Notes: a model not told the origin generated them from the letters alone. A stretch of DNA of 64,000 bases from Porphyrobacter sp. AAP82 (GCF_000331285.1 NZ_ANFX01000032.1:1-64000); one strand, 5' to 3'. Positions 1-8,699 are shown, numbered from the stretch's first letter. Numbers and translations: made by a program.

Positions 1-2
1 CC

Positions 3-566
3 CCGCCGCCGCGCGCCGATCTCGAAGCCGCGCTCGCCCGCCCGCGCGACTTGCCCGAGGTGACGCGCGCGGACCCGCCGCCGGCAGCGGCGCCGGCCTC
101 GGCCGCGGGGGCCGAAAGCTGCGAAGACGCGATCCGCGCCATCGCACTTGCCGCAGGCGCAACCTACCGCCCCGCCGCGAGCCTCTTCCGCGATTTCGCG
201 ATCCGCTGCCGTCAGGCGGGAATCGCTTCGGCCCATATCGACATCGCCCGCTTCCGCCGCCTGTTCGCCCATGCGGTGAGCGGCCTCGACCGGCTGGACG
301 AGACCACGCAAGCGACCATCTCGCGCGCCGCCGAGGGGGTCGATGACGATTGCCTCGCCCCCTATCTCGCGATCCTCATCGCGGCTCACACGGGCGCGGC
401 GATGCCGCATGAGGAGGAACTCGGCCGCCTTTACGGCAGCGCCTCGCCGAGCCGCGTGCGGCGGCTGCTCGACCATCTCGAGCGGCAAGGCCGGATCGTG
501 GTGCGCGAGGATTTCGGCGGCGAACGCTCGATCACCGTCCCGGTGCTGCCCGCCGCCGCAGCCTGA
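3..566 (+). CDS. Partial protein with C-terminal winged-helix domain
   Basis: The frame is open from the window edge, so the true N-terminus lies upstream and the internal TTG at 51 is probably not the start. I do not recognise the family. The last ~70 residues look like a winged helix: a short acidic helix, then 'GSASPSRVRRLLDHLERQGRIVV', split here as a serine-rich turn, an Arg-rich recognition-type helix and a beta-wing of 'REDFGGERSITVP' type. This suggests a MarR/GntR-like DNA-binding region. The N-terminal part visible is Pro/Ala-rich and probably disordered. The gene ends 114 bases before the dps remnant. DNA-binding is inference from the helix/wing pattern only. Confidence 0.55.
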   Translation, partial: PPPRADLEAALARPRDLPEVTRADPPPAAAPASAAGAESCEDAIRAIALAAGATYRPAASLFRDFAIRCRQAGIASAHIDIARFRRLFAHAVSGLDRLDETTQATISRAAEGVDDDCLAPYLAILIAAHTGAAMPHEEELGRLYGSASPSRVRRLLDHLERQGRIVVREDFGGERSITVPVLPAAAA

Positions 567-680
567 GCGGGCCCGCCGCGCGCCGCGTCCGGAATTGCTG
601 GCGGCGGTGCACCATCGCCCGCCCGTAGCGAGAACCGCCGGTGCGCCACAGGCCGCTCCGGCTGCCTTGAGGAGACCCCG

Positions 681-1169
681 ATGACCACACACACCTCCCG
701 CCTCGATCTGCCGCGCAGCCTGACCAAGGCCTCGATCGACCTGCTATAGGCGCGCCTTGTCGATGCGATCGATCTCGCGGTGCAGCTGAAACAGGCACAC
801 TGGAACGTGCGCGGCAAGGATTTCATGCAGCTTCACGAACCGTTCGACGCCGTGCCTGCCATCGGCGCAGACTTCGCCGACACCATTGCCGAACGCATCG
901 CCGCGCTGGGCGGCATTGCCGACGGAAGGGTCCAGACCGTGGCGGCGACGAGCTGCCTCTAAGAATATCCGCTCGCGGCGCGCGGGGGCGAGGCGCACCT
1001 TAAGGCGCTCGCCGGATCGCTGGGCGAATTCGGCAAGCTGGTGCGCGCCGATAGCGACACAGCGGCCGCCGCCGGCGATAAGGACACCGCCGACCTCTTC
1101 ACCAGTATCAGCCGCGAGACCGACCAGCAGCTGTGGCATCTCGAGGCCCACCTCGACCCTGCCGTCTGA
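681..1169 (+). pseudogene. dps: dps-like ferritin pseudogene, two in-frame stops
   Basis: One continuous reading frame of 162 codons matches Dps, the DNA-binding ferritin-like protein that oxidises Fe(II) with peroxide. It carries a TAG at 747-749 (codon 23) and a TAA at 960-962 (codon 94). Family landmarks remain in order: 'ARLVDAIDLAVQLKQAHWNV', 'LHEPFD', 'DTIAERIAALGG' (the His/His/Asp/Glu pattern of the ferroxidase site) and a C-terminal 'DQQLWHLEAHL'. A good Shine-Dalgarno (GAGGAG) precedes the ATG. No frameshift is needed, only two nonsense changes, so the decay is recent. The alternatives are a sequencing error at both stops or stop-codon readthrough; neither can be excluded from one sequence. 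Confidence 0.85.
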
Positions 1170-1199
1170 GCCCGCCCGCGCGCGCAGTGCTGGCGGCTG

Positions 1200-1683
1200 C
1201 CATCATGGCAGCGCCCGCTACCGTTTGCGCAAGCGCAGCCCGCAGCCCCCGCACCGCGCCCTCCCGTCAGGCTCTCCGGCGAACTGCGCGAGCGGGTGAC
1301 GTGGCAATCGGCGATCGCCTTTGACGCCGATGATCCCGATGCGGGCCTCGTCTGGAGCCAGCGCATCGCGCTTGCCGCCGACGCGTCGCCCGCCTCCGAG
1401 CTGCGCCTGCGCGCCGCGCTGGTCAGCGCGCTTGCCCAAGGCGGGGACCAGACCGGCCACACCGAACGCAACGTGCTCGACGTGCAGGAAGCCTACGCCG
1501 AATTCGGCCCGGCAAACGCCTTCATGCGGGTCGGGCGGCAGGAAATCCGCCTCGGCTCGCAGCGTCGTGTCGCGGTGCGCGACGGGACGACGGTGCGCCG
1601 CACCTGGGACGGGGTGCGCGGGCATGGCGCGCAGGGCGCGGTGATGCTCGATGCCTTCGCGCTGCGGCTGGTTGCCGTCCGGC
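1200..1683 (+). pseudogene. Remnant of an alginate-export-family porin (5' part)
   Basis: From about 1227 the frame reads as the start of a mature alginate-export (AlgE-type) outer-membrane protein: a signal-peptide end like 'LPFAQAQPAA', then 'RLSGELRER', 'NVLDVQEAYAEF', 'FMRVGRQEIRLGSQRRVAVRD' and 'RRTWDGVRGH'. Members of this family are usually 400-500 residues; only ~150 are left. No in-frame ATG with a signal peptide precedes it; a hydrophobic 'AVLAAAIMAA' stretch sits in another frame just upstream, suggesting a frameshift inside the signal sequence. The 3' part is lost and the frame continues directly into an unrelated hydrolase fragment, so the open frame 1296-2000 is a chimera rather than a gene. 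Confidence 0.7.
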
Positions 1684-2000
1684 CCCGGGCGTTGTGGACC
1701 AGCGTGTGCATCGTCGGGCCCGCCCTGTCGGCGCTCGACCAGGGCTACTGGGTCTACGTGATTGCCGATGCCTGCGGCGATGTGTCGGACGAGGCGCACG
1801 CGCGGGCGATGGATCGCATGGTGCAGGCTGGCGCGCGGCCGCTGACCGCACTGCAACACTTGCGCGAGCTGCAACGCGATTGGGCGCGGGCCGCAACCTA
1901 CGGCGCGGTCACCGGCACCGCGATGGCGCACGGCGGGGCCTCTGGCCTCGGCATCATCGACGCCAAGTCGATCCTCGGCGCCGACGCGCACGAGGGCTGA
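1684..2000 (+). pseudogene. Remnant of a YcaC-type isochorismatase-family hydrolase (3' part)
   Basis: The second half of the chimeric frame is the C-terminal half of an isochorismatase-superfamily hydrolase of the YcaC type: 'LWTSVCIVGPALSALDQGYW' with the family's nucleophile-region Cys, followed by 'VIADACGDVSDEAHARAMDR', 'MVQAGARPLTALQ', 'LRELQRDWAR' and a 'GLGIIDAKSILG' tail. The N-terminal half with the catalytic Asp and Lys is absent, so it cannot be active. The join with the porin remnant falls near 1680-1690, in frame, and looks like a deletion that removed the 3' end of one gene and the 5' end of the next. Confidence 0.75.
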
Positions 2001-2051
2001 GGCGGCCGGCCCCTCCTTCCCCGCCTTTTGCGCCTTGACAGGAACCTGCCG

Positions 2052-2270
2052 ATGAAAGCCTATCTTGCAGCGCTGGGTGCCGGATTGCTGGTAGGGATCA
2101 TCTACTCTCTCCTCAACGTCCACTCCCCCGCGCCGCCGGTGATCGCGCTGGTCGGCCTGCTCGGCATCCTGCTGGGCGAGCAGACCGTCCCGCTCGCCAA
2201 ACGCCTGTGGCACGGCGAGGGCGATGTCGTCGCCGAGACCCGCGCCGACTGCGCCGAGCACATCCTCGGC
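2052..2270 (+). pseudogene. XapX-domain small membrane protein, fused to dead amidohydrolase
   Basis: The ATG opens a XapX-domain (DUF1427) protein: 'MKAYLAALGAGLLVGIIYSL' then 'LNVHSPAPPVIALVGLLGI' and 'LLGEQTVPLAKRL', two membrane segments of a ~55-residue domain. The domain itself is undamaged, but no stop follows: the frame runs on into the amidohydrolase remnant. The role of XapX proteins is not established; they recur beside isochorismatase-type hydrolases and amidohydrolases, which fits the neighbours here. A short functional peptide with an extended tail remains possible. The 3' boundary given is approximate. Confidence 0.65.
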
Positions 2271-2279
2271 CCCCGCGCT

Positions 2280-3897
2280 GCAAGCCATGGCGATCACCGG
2301 CAACCGCTTTGCAACGGTGGGCACAAGCGCGGAGGTGATGGCGCTCGCCGGGCCGGACGCCAAGGTCATCGATCTGGGCGGGCGGCGGGTCATCCCCGGG
2401 CTCGCCGACAATCACATCCACATCATCCGCGGCGGGCTCAACTTCAACATGGAGCTGCGCTGGGACGGGCTCACCAGCCTCGCCGACGCAATGGCGATGC
2501 TGCGCGCACAGGCCCTTCGCACCCCCGCCCCGCAATGGGTGCGCGTGGTCGGCGGTTTTTCCGAACGCAGTTCGCCGAGAAACGCCTGCCGACGCTCGGC
2601 GAGATCAACGCCGCCGCGCCCGACACGCCGGTCCTCATCCTCCACCTCTATGACCGCGCGCTGCTGAACGCGGCCGCCCTGCGCGCGGTGGGCTACACCA
2701 AGGACACCCCCGACCCGCCGGGCGGCGCTATCCAGCGCGATGCGAGCGGCAACCCGACCGGCCTGCTGATTGCCTCGCCCGCTGCCAGCATCCTCTATTC
2801 GACCCTCGCCAGGAGCCCGAAGCTCCCTTTCGACTACCAGCTCAATTCCACCCGCCACTTCATGCGCGACCTCAATCGGCTCGGCGTCACCAGCGTGATC
2901 GACGCCGGCGGCGGCTTCCAGACCTATCCCGACGATTACGCCGTGATCCAGCAGCTCCATGACGATGGTCAGATGACCATGCGCATCGCCTACAACCTCT
3001 TCACCCAGAAGGCGGGCGAGGAGAAGGAGGATTTCCGGCGCTGGACCGCAAGGGCGAAATACCATCAGGGCGACGACAATTTCCGCTTGAACGGTGCAGG
3101 CGAGATGCTGGTCTTCACGGCCGCCGATTTCGAGGATTTCCGCATGCTGCGCCCGGACATGCCGGCGAACATGGAAGGCGATCTCGAAGGCGTGATCCGC
3201 ATCCTTGCGCAGAACCGCTGGCCGTGGCGCCTCCACGCCACCTATGACGAGACCATCACCCGCGCATTGGACGTGTTCAAGACCGTCAACCGCGACATCC
3301 CATTGGACGGCATCCACTGGTTCTTCGACCATGCCGAGACGATCAGCGAACGCTCGATCGACCGCGTCGCGGCGCTGGGCGAAGGGATCGCCTTCCAGCA
3401 CCGCATGGCCTATCAGGGCGAGTATTTCATCGAGCGCTACGGCGCGCGCGGCAGAGGCCACCCCGCCGTTCAAGCGGGTGCTAGAGGCCGGGGTGAAGAC
3501 CTCGGCCGGAACCGACGCGACCCGCGTTGCCTCCTATGATCCCCGGGTGTCGCTCGGCTGGCTGGTTACGGGCAAGACCCTCGGCGGCACCGCGCTCTAC
3601 CCGCACAGGAACCTCCTCAACCGCGAGACGGCCCTGAGGATGTGGACCGAAAACACCACGTGGTTTTCCAAAGAGGAAGGCCGCAAGGGCCGGATCGCGG
3701 CGGCAATGCTTGCCGATCTTGCCGTGCTCGACCGCGATTATTTCAGCGTGCCGGGCGACGAGATCCGCCAGATCACCGCGGTGCTGACCATCGCCGACGG
3801 CAAGCCGGTCTACAGCGCCGAAGGGTTTCCCTGCCAGCGCCCTGCCCCCGCAGTCCCAAACCCGCCCGGGGGAAGCCGCGCCGCCCCGTCGGGGTGA
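2280..3897 (+). pseudogene. YtcJ-type amidohydrolase pseudogene with frameshifts
   Basis: Pieces in two frames join into one amidohydrolase-3 family (YtcJ-like, metal-dependent hydrolase) protein. The first piece has 'AITGNRFATVG' and the metal-binding 'GLADNHIHIIRGG'. The second runs from 'QFAEKRLPTLGEINAAAPDT' to 'FQHRMAYQGEYFIERYGAR'. The third runs from 'ATPPFKRVLEAGVKTSAGTD' to 'LADLAVLDRDYF'. The breaks are consistent with loss of one base near 2568 and loss of two bases in a GC-alternating run at 3441-3452. The N-terminal ~20 residues are missing at the XapX junction. Each segment is otherwise well conserved, which points to recent inactivation. Confidence 0.85.
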
Positions 3898-3986
3898 GGC
3901 CCTTCTCCCCCGAAAGATTGGGGGGTCCGGGGCTTGCCCAGGGGGGACCGCAAGGGGATCATTCACGGCACAAGGAGAGCCCGTCG

Positions 3987-4766
3987 ATGACCCGGCTAGC
4001 GACCTTCGTCCCGCCTGCCAGCCCCGCGCAAAAGCCTTTCCCGGTCCGCACCGGTGCGGCGTGCGGCCATCTCCAGCCGCCCCATGCGGTCGCGCTGTTC
4101 CGCATCAGCCAGAGCGAAGGCCTCGACCGCAGGGTTGCAGGCCGCGCGCTGCGGGTCGCGGATCCGGCCTTTCAAGGAGCGGGCGTCCACTGGTTCGCGA
4201 TCCCCTTCGAGGCCGGCCTGCTCGCAGCCGCGGAGGCTGCCCATGCGGTGCGCTTCGAGCCGCTCGACGCCATCACCGATCCCGAGGCCCATAGGCTCGC
4301 GGCGATGATCCATTCGCTCTCGGGCGGGGCGGCTGCCCCCGCTCCGTTGCTCCTGGATTCGCTGCGCATCGTGCTGCTCTGGCGGCTCCTGATGCTGTCG
4401 GCGCAGGCACGGCAGCAGGGCGAGGCGCGCGGCGGGCTCGCGCCATGGCAGGCACGGCGCACCGCCGCCTTCCTTGCCGCCAACATCGAGCGCCGCGTCC
4501 CGCTGGAAGAGCTTGCCGCGATCGCCCGCCTCTCGCCCTTCCACTTCGCGCACGCCTTTGCCCGCACCATGGGCGCGCCGCCCTACCGCTACCAGCAGCG
4601 GCTGCACATCGCGCCCGCCGCCGAATTGCTTGCGGACAGCGAGATGCGGATCATCGAGATCGCCCTGGCGGTTGGCTACGAAACCCCGCAGGCGCTGGCA
4701 CGGGTGTTCGTCCATCAGCACGAGATGACGCCGTCGGAATGGCGCCGCCGCCACGCCAAGGGCTAG
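3987..4766 (+). CDS. AraC-family transcriptional regulator
   Basis: 259 residues. The C-terminal ~100 residues are a standard AraC/XylS double helix-turn-helix: 'VPLEELAAIARLSPFHFAHA', then 'GAPPYRYQQRLHIAPAAELL' and 'IIEIALAVGYETPQALARVF' with the closing 'MTPSEWRR'. The N-terminal half is a poorly conserved sensing region of unknown ligand. The ATG is chosen because AAGGAGAG lies 8 bases upstream. It is the only intact gene of the decayed cluster upstream and reads in the same direction, so it was probably the cluster's own regulator and now lacks that target. Confidence 0.85.
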   Translation: MTRLATFVPPASPAQKPFPVRTGAACGHLQPPHAVALFRISQSEGLDRRVAGRALRVADPAFQGAGVHWFAIPFEAGLLAAAEAAHAVRFEPLDAITDPEAHRLAAMIHSLSGGAAAPAPLLLDSLRIVLLWRLLMLSAQARQQGEARGGLAPWQARRTAAFLAANIERRVPLEELAAIARLSPFHFAHAFARTMGAPPYRYQQRLHIAPAAELLADSEMRIIEIALAVGYETPQALARVFVHQHEMTPSEWRRRHAKG

Positions 4767-4826
4767 GACAGTGCCAACCCGCCATGCGCGCGCCGCCACG
4801 GGCCGGGGCCCGCCCCGACCTCGCGC

Positions 4827-5198
4827 TCAGAACAGCCTTGCGCCGGGCGGCACGGCGCTGTCGGGCTGGAACAGCACCACGCGGCCCTCGGCGTCCGGGA
4901 AGCCCACAGTCAGCACTTCGGACATGAACCGGCCGATCTGGCGCGGGGGGAAATTGACCACGGCGGCGACCATCCGGCCTTCGAGCATCTCGGGCGTGTA
5001 TTGCGCCGCGATCTGGGCCGAGGAGCGCTTCACGCCCACGCCCGGGCCGAAATCGATCGTGAGCTTGTGGGAGGGCTTCCTCGCCTCGGGAAAGGGCTCG
5101 GCGCGGATGATCCGGCCGGCGCGGATATCGACGCGCAGGAAATCCGCGAAGGTGATGGTCTCGGCCGGCGGGGCGGCGGGATCGTGGACAAGGTGCAT
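4827..5198 (-). CDS. csaA: CsaA-type tRNA-binding-domain protein
   Basis: 123 residues, close to the usual ~110 of CsaA. It is a single OB-fold 'tRNA-binding domain' as found in CsaA and the C-terminus of MetRS: 'DFLRVDIRAGRIIRAEPFPE', 'KLTIDFG', 'VKRSSAQIAAQYTPEMLEGR', 'VVAAVVNFPPRQIGRFMSEV' and 'VVLFQPD'. CsaA in Bacillus has export-chaperone-like activity; its role in proteobacteria is less clear. The ATG giving MHLVHDP is preferred over an upstream start because the extra ~25 residues have no family counterpart. It is transcribed convergently with the AraC gene and divergently from the MAPEG pair. Confidence 0.85.
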   Translation of the reverse strand: MHLVHDPAAPPAETITFADFLRVDIRAGRIIRAEPFPEARKPSHKLTIDFGPGVGVKRSSAQIAAQYTPEMLEGRMVAAVVNFPPRQIGRFMSEVLTVGFPDAEGRVVLFQPDSAVPPGARLF

Positions 5199-5290
5199 GC
5201 CGCGCAGGCTAGCGGGTAGGTTGCGTTTGACAATCCAATCCGCCCCCCCCAGTCTCCTGGGCCAGAGAGGCATTCGAAGGGGATCAATCG

Positions 5291-5746
5291 ATGCAAGCGC
5301 AGATACTCGCGCCCGCCGCCGTGCTGGTGGTGTGGTCGCTCGTCATGTTGCTATGGATCATTCCGGCGCGGTTCGGGGCAGTGGCGAAGATGCCGGACAA
5401 GTCCGCGCTGCCGAACAAGGTCGGTGTGCGCGGCAATGATCTGGAGGGCGTGCTGCCTGACAAGGCCAACTGGCCTGCGCACAACTTTACCCACCTGATG
5501 GAGCAGCCGACGCTGTTCTATGCGGCGGTGACGATCCTGGCGATCATGGGCCCGGGGGCTGCCGATGTGCTTGCGGCGTGGGTCTATGTGGGCCTGCGGA
5601 TCGTCCACTCCGTGTGGCAGGCGACCGTGAACACGATCCCGGTGCGCTTTGCGCTGTTCATCCTGTCGACCCTCGCCCTGATCGTGCTGGCGGTGCGGGC
5701 GGCGATCGCGACCCTTCTGGCCGACCCTTCGGCCCTGCCTGCTTAA
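5291..5746 (+). CDS. MAPEG-family membrane protein (copy 1)
   Basis: 151 residues with four predicted membrane helices, typical of MAPEG (membrane-associated proteins in eicosanoid and glutathione metabolism). The marks are 'NFTHLMEQPTLFYAAV' after helix 1 and 'YVGLRIVHSVWQATVNTIPV' (Arg/His in the helix 3 region). Eukaryotic members are glutathione S-transferases or peroxidases; bacterial substrates are mostly unknown. A second copy follows 10 bases later, so the two form one transcription unit, probably from tandem duplication. Confidence 0.85.
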   Translation: MQAQILAPAAVLVVWSLVMLLWIIPARFGAVAKMPDKSALPNKVGVRGNDLEGVLPDKANWPAHNFTHLMEQPTLFYAAVTILAIMGPGAADVLAAWVYVGLRIVHSVWQATVNTIPVRFALFILSTLALIVLAVRAAIATLLADPSALPA

Positions 5747-5756
5747 GGACACTGCT

Positions 5757-6185
5757 ATGATCGGAATGGATATTCTTCAGCCTGTGGTCGCGCTGCTGGC
5801 GTGGACGATGGTGATGTGGATTTGGATGTATGCGACCCGCATCCCGGCGATGAACAAGGCCGGGATCGACGCAAAGAACCTGGTTGGCGGCGAAGGATCG
5901 AGCCTGCGCGCGCTCCTGCCTGAAAATGTGAGCTGGAAAGCGGACAATTACAATCACTTGCATGAAGCTCCTACACTCTTCTATGCAGTCGCGATCGTGC
6001 TTGCGATCATCGGCCAGGGCAATGGGTTCAACACCTCCCTCGCATGGTCCTATGTGATTTTGAGGGTGCTGCACTCGGTGGTGCAGGCGACCTGGAACAA
6101 GGTCGCGGTGCGCTTTGCACTGTTCGCGCTCTCGAGCCTCGCGCTGATGGTGCTGATCCTCCACGCCGCGATCGCGGTGTTCTGA
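5757..6185 (+). CDS. MAPEG-family membrane protein (copy 2)
   Basis: 142 residues, paralogous to the preceding gene. The same landmarks appear: 'NYNHLHEAPTLFYAVA' and 'YVILRVLHSVVQATWNKVAV', and a matching 'PVRFALF' / 'AVRFALF' helix 4 start. The N-terminal loop differs from copy 1. The short spacing suggests co-transcription and possibly heteromeric assembly, since MAPEG proteins are trimers; that is inference. There is no enzyme gene nearby that would reveal the substrate. Confidence 0.85.
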   Translation: MIGMDILQPVVALLAWTMVMWIWMYATRIPAMNKAGIDAKNLVGGEGSSLRALLPENVSWKADNYNHLHEAPTLFYAVAIVLAIIGQGNGFNTSLAWSYVILRVLHSVVQATWNKVAVRFALFALSSLALMVLILHAAIAVF

Positions 6186-6232
6186 CCCATGTGCCCCCCT
6201 GCCCTCGCGCTTGCGCGAGAGGCGGGAATGGC

Positions 6233-7201
6233 TTACTCCGCCGCCTCAGCCTGGACGGCATGCGCGCGCGTGGCAAGCCAACGCTCGGCGTCCAATGCGG
6301 CCATGCAGCCCATGCCGGCCGCGGTCACCGCCTGGCGGTAGACGTGATCGGTCACATCGCCGGCCGCAAACACGCCCGGGATCGCGGTCTTGGGCGTGCC
6401 GGGCTCGGTCAGCAGATAGCCGCTCTCGTCCATCGGCAGCTTGTCGACGAACAGCGAGGTCGCCGGCGCGTGGCCGATAGCGACGAAGGCGCCGTCGGTC
6501 TCCAGCGTGCTTGCCTCGCCCGTCACCGTGTCGGTCAGCGCGAGGTGATGGAGCAGGCCGTTCTCGCCCGCCTCGAAGCTTTCGACCGCCTTGTTCCACA
6601 GCACGGTGATCTTGGGGTGGGCGAACAGCCTCTCTTGCAGGATCCGTTCGGCGCGAAGGCTGTCGCGGCGGTGGATCAGGGTGACATTGTCGGAATGGTT
6701 GGTGAGGTAGAGGGCCTCTTCCACGGCGGTGTTGCCGCCGCCGATCACCGCGACCTTCTTGCCGCGGTAAAAGAACCCGTCGCAGGTGGCGCAGGCGCTC
6801 ACGCCCTTGCCGCCCAGCGCCTGCTCACCCGGAACGCCCAGCCACTTGGCCTGCGCGCCGGTGCAGATCACCACGCAGTCGGCGATATATTCGTCCCCGC
6901 TGTCGCCCACCGCACGGAACGGCGAGCCGTTCTCGAGATCGACGCTGACAATCGTGTCCCAGATCATCCGCGTGCCGACGTGTTCGGCCTGCGCGCGCAT
7001 TTCCTCCATCAGCCACGGGCCCTGCACCACGTCGCGAAAGCCGGGATAGTTCTCGACATCGGTGGTGATGGTGAGCTGACCGCCGGGCTGAAGACCCTGG
7101 ACGACGATCGGCTCCAGCATGGCGCGCGCGGCATAGATCGCGGCGGAATAGCCTGCGGGGCCGGAGCCGATGATGAGCATCTTGGTGGTGTGGGTGGCCA
7201 T
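6233..7201 (-). CDS. trxB: Thioredoxin-disulfide reductase
   Basis: 322 residues, the normal length of bacterial TrxB, an NADPH- and FAD-dependent flavoenzyme that reduces thioredoxin in the cytoplasm. Visible marks are the FAD-binding 'IIGSGPAGYSAAIYAARA', the redox-active 'CATCDGFF', the NADPH-binding 'VIGGGNTAVEEALYL' and the C-terminal 'GVFAAGDVTDHVYRQAVTA'. The start MATHTTKMLIIG is preferred because family members begin only a few residues before the first strand; a start 10 codons upstream is possible. Downstream of the phosphatase gene on the same strand, 61 bases away. Confidence 0.95.
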   Translation of the reverse strand: MATHTTKMLIIGSGPAGYSAAIYAARAMLEPIVVQGLQPGGQLTITTDVENYPGFRDVVQGPWLMEEMRAQAEHVGTRMIWDTIVSVDLENGSPFRAVGDSGDEYIADCVVICTGAQAKWLGVPGEQALGGKGVSACATCDGFFYRGKKVAVIGGGNTAVEEALYLTNHSDNVTLIHRRDSLRAERILQERLFAHPKITVLWNKAVESFEAGENGLLHHLALTDTVTGEASTLETDGAFVAIGHAPATSLFVDKLPMDESGYLLTEPGTPKTAIPGVFAAGDVTDHVYRQAVTAAGMGCMAALDAERWLATRAHAVQAEAAE

Positions 7202-7262
7202 GGTCAGCGGTGCCTCGGATGGATTTCTCAAGAGCGGGATATGGGGATGTGGCGCGGGAAAG

Positions 7263-8078
7263 TCACGCCACCAGCTTGGCGCGCAGACGCTCTTTTCTTA
7301 CCCCGTCCACACCTAAGATTGTTTCGAGATAGGCATCGAGCGAGCCGTGATCTGCTGTCACTTTCTCGATGTAAGTCTCTATATATTCAGGAAGAACCCC
7401 CATCAGGTTGTGCAGGGCCTCGGGGTCGATGGTGCCGTAATGGGTTTCCATGCGCGGAAGTGACTGGCGCTCGAGGATCGCGCGGGTGGGCGCATCATTG
7501 GTGAGCAGGAATTCGTGGACGATATCCTCGTGGTGGACGCCCAGCACGTGCAGCAGCAGGCTGGCGGCAATCCCGGTGCGGTCCTTGCCGGCAAAGCAGT
7601 GCACCAGAGAGGCCCCTCCGTTGGTATCGAGCGCGTTGAAATACTCGCGGAACACCCAGATCATCGCAGGGTTGACCGGCATCCGCGTATAGACCGCCAG
7701 CATCCTCTCGCGCGCCTTCTGCGGTGTCATCACGATCTGCCCGCCACCGCCTTCGTGCGGGGGCGAGTTCGAGGTTTCGCCGTCATAGGCGATGACTTGC
7801 GCAGCGAAATCCGGATGGCGCCGGCACGGGAACCCCTCGCGCTCGCTGGTGCCGCGCAGGTCGATGACGGTGCGGATGCCCAGCGCATCGATCAGCGCAA
7901 GGTCGGCCTCGCTGGCCTCCATGTGCTGGCCCGAGCGCAGCAGCACCCCTTCCCGCACGCGCCCCCCGCCCGGCACGGCATAGCCGCCATAATCGCGCAG
8001 ATTATGGATGCCTTCAGTGACATAGAAGGGGCCGATGCGGGCGGCGCCACGGGCCGCGTCAAGAGAATCGCTGGTCAT
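7263..8078 (-). CDS. Tyrosine/serine protein phosphatase (PtpB/LipA type)
   Basis: 271 residues. The P-loop 'HCFAGKDRTGIAA' carries the CX5R active site of cysteine-based phosphatases, and the N-terminal 'NLRDYGGYAV' with 'VLLRSGQ' and 'VIDLRG' is typical of the tyrosine/serine phosphatase family that includes mycobacterial PtpB. No signal peptide is seen, so it is probably cytoplasmic; its substrate (phosphoprotein or phosphoinositide-like) is not deducible. It precedes trxB on the same strand and diverges from the response regulator. Confidence 0.88.
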   Translation of the reverse strand: MTSDSLDAARGAARIGPFYVTEGIHNLRDYGGYAVPGGGRVREGVLLRSGQHMEASEADLALIDALGIRTVIDLRGTSEREGFPCRRHPDFAAQVIAYDGETSNSPPHEGGGGQIVMTPQKARERMLAVYTRMPVNPAMIWVFREYFNALDTNGGASLVHCFAGKDRTGIAASLLLHVLGVHHEDIVHEFLLTNDAPTRAILERQSLPRMETHYGTIDPEALHNLMGVLPEYIETYIEKVTADHGSLDAYLETILGVDGVRKERLRAKLVA

Positions 8079-8237
8079 CGCCGCGGACCCTTACAGGGCT
8101 TCGAGACAGGGGCAAGACAGGGGCCAGCGGGCCTGCGGAAGATGCTTAAGGGTTGCTCCGGAGGCGCCCGGCAGGCCTGCCCCAACGCTTGCTTGGTTAA
8201 CAGGGCATTTGCCAACTCCAGACCGGACGACCTGCCC

Positions 8238-8699
8238 ATGGCCCGCATCCTGATTGCCGATGACGACGAACTGATCGCGGAGCTCGCGAGCGAGGTGCTG
8301 ATCGATGCGGGCTTCGCCTGCGGCTGGGTGACAAGCGCGGGTGCGGCGTGGTCCTGCGTGCACAAGAAGCGTCCCGATCTGCTGCTGCTCGACCAGTCGA
8401 TGCCGGGCGAATCCGGAATAACCCTGCTGCGCCGCCTGCGCCGTTCGAGCGAGTTTTACGATCTGCCGGTGATGATGTTCACCGCGATGAACGGCGAGCA
8501 GGACCATTTGCAGGCGATCTATGCCGGGGCGCAGGATTTCATCTCCAAGCCCTTCGAGCCGGCCAATCTCGTCGCGCGGGTGCGGCGCATCTTCAAGCTG
8601 CGCGGCGATCGCCCGCGGCATGTCGATCTCAAGAGCGCGGCGATCCCCGATCCCCACCGCGCCGTGCTGCCCGACGAGCCCTATCGCCGGGTGCTTTAA
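8238..8699 (+). CDS. Single-domain response regulator
   Basis: 153 residues: a CheY-like receiver with the acidic pair in '[13 protein letters not shown]', phospho-acceptor Asp in '[13 protein letters not shown]', the Thr in 'MMFTAMNGE' and the Lys in 'FISKPFEP'. No output domain follows; ~25 C-terminal residues are rich in Pro and Arg. No histidine kinase is nearby, so it is an orphan. Its stop codon (8697-8699) overlaps that of the convergent acyl-CoA dehydrogenase gene. Confidence 0.9.
   Translation: MARILIADDDELIAELASEVLIDAGFACGWVTSAGAAWSCVHKKRPDLLLLDQSMPGESGITLLRRLRRSSEFYDLPVMMFTAMNGEQDHLQAIYAGAQDFISKPFEPANLVARVRRIFKLRGDRPRHVDLKSAAIPDPHRAVLPDEPYRRVL

Noticed and set aside
681-1169. Functional stop-codon readthrough or recoding in dps
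   Set aside because: Two different stops (TAG and TAA) would both need suppression, and neighbouring genes are also broken; decay is simpler.
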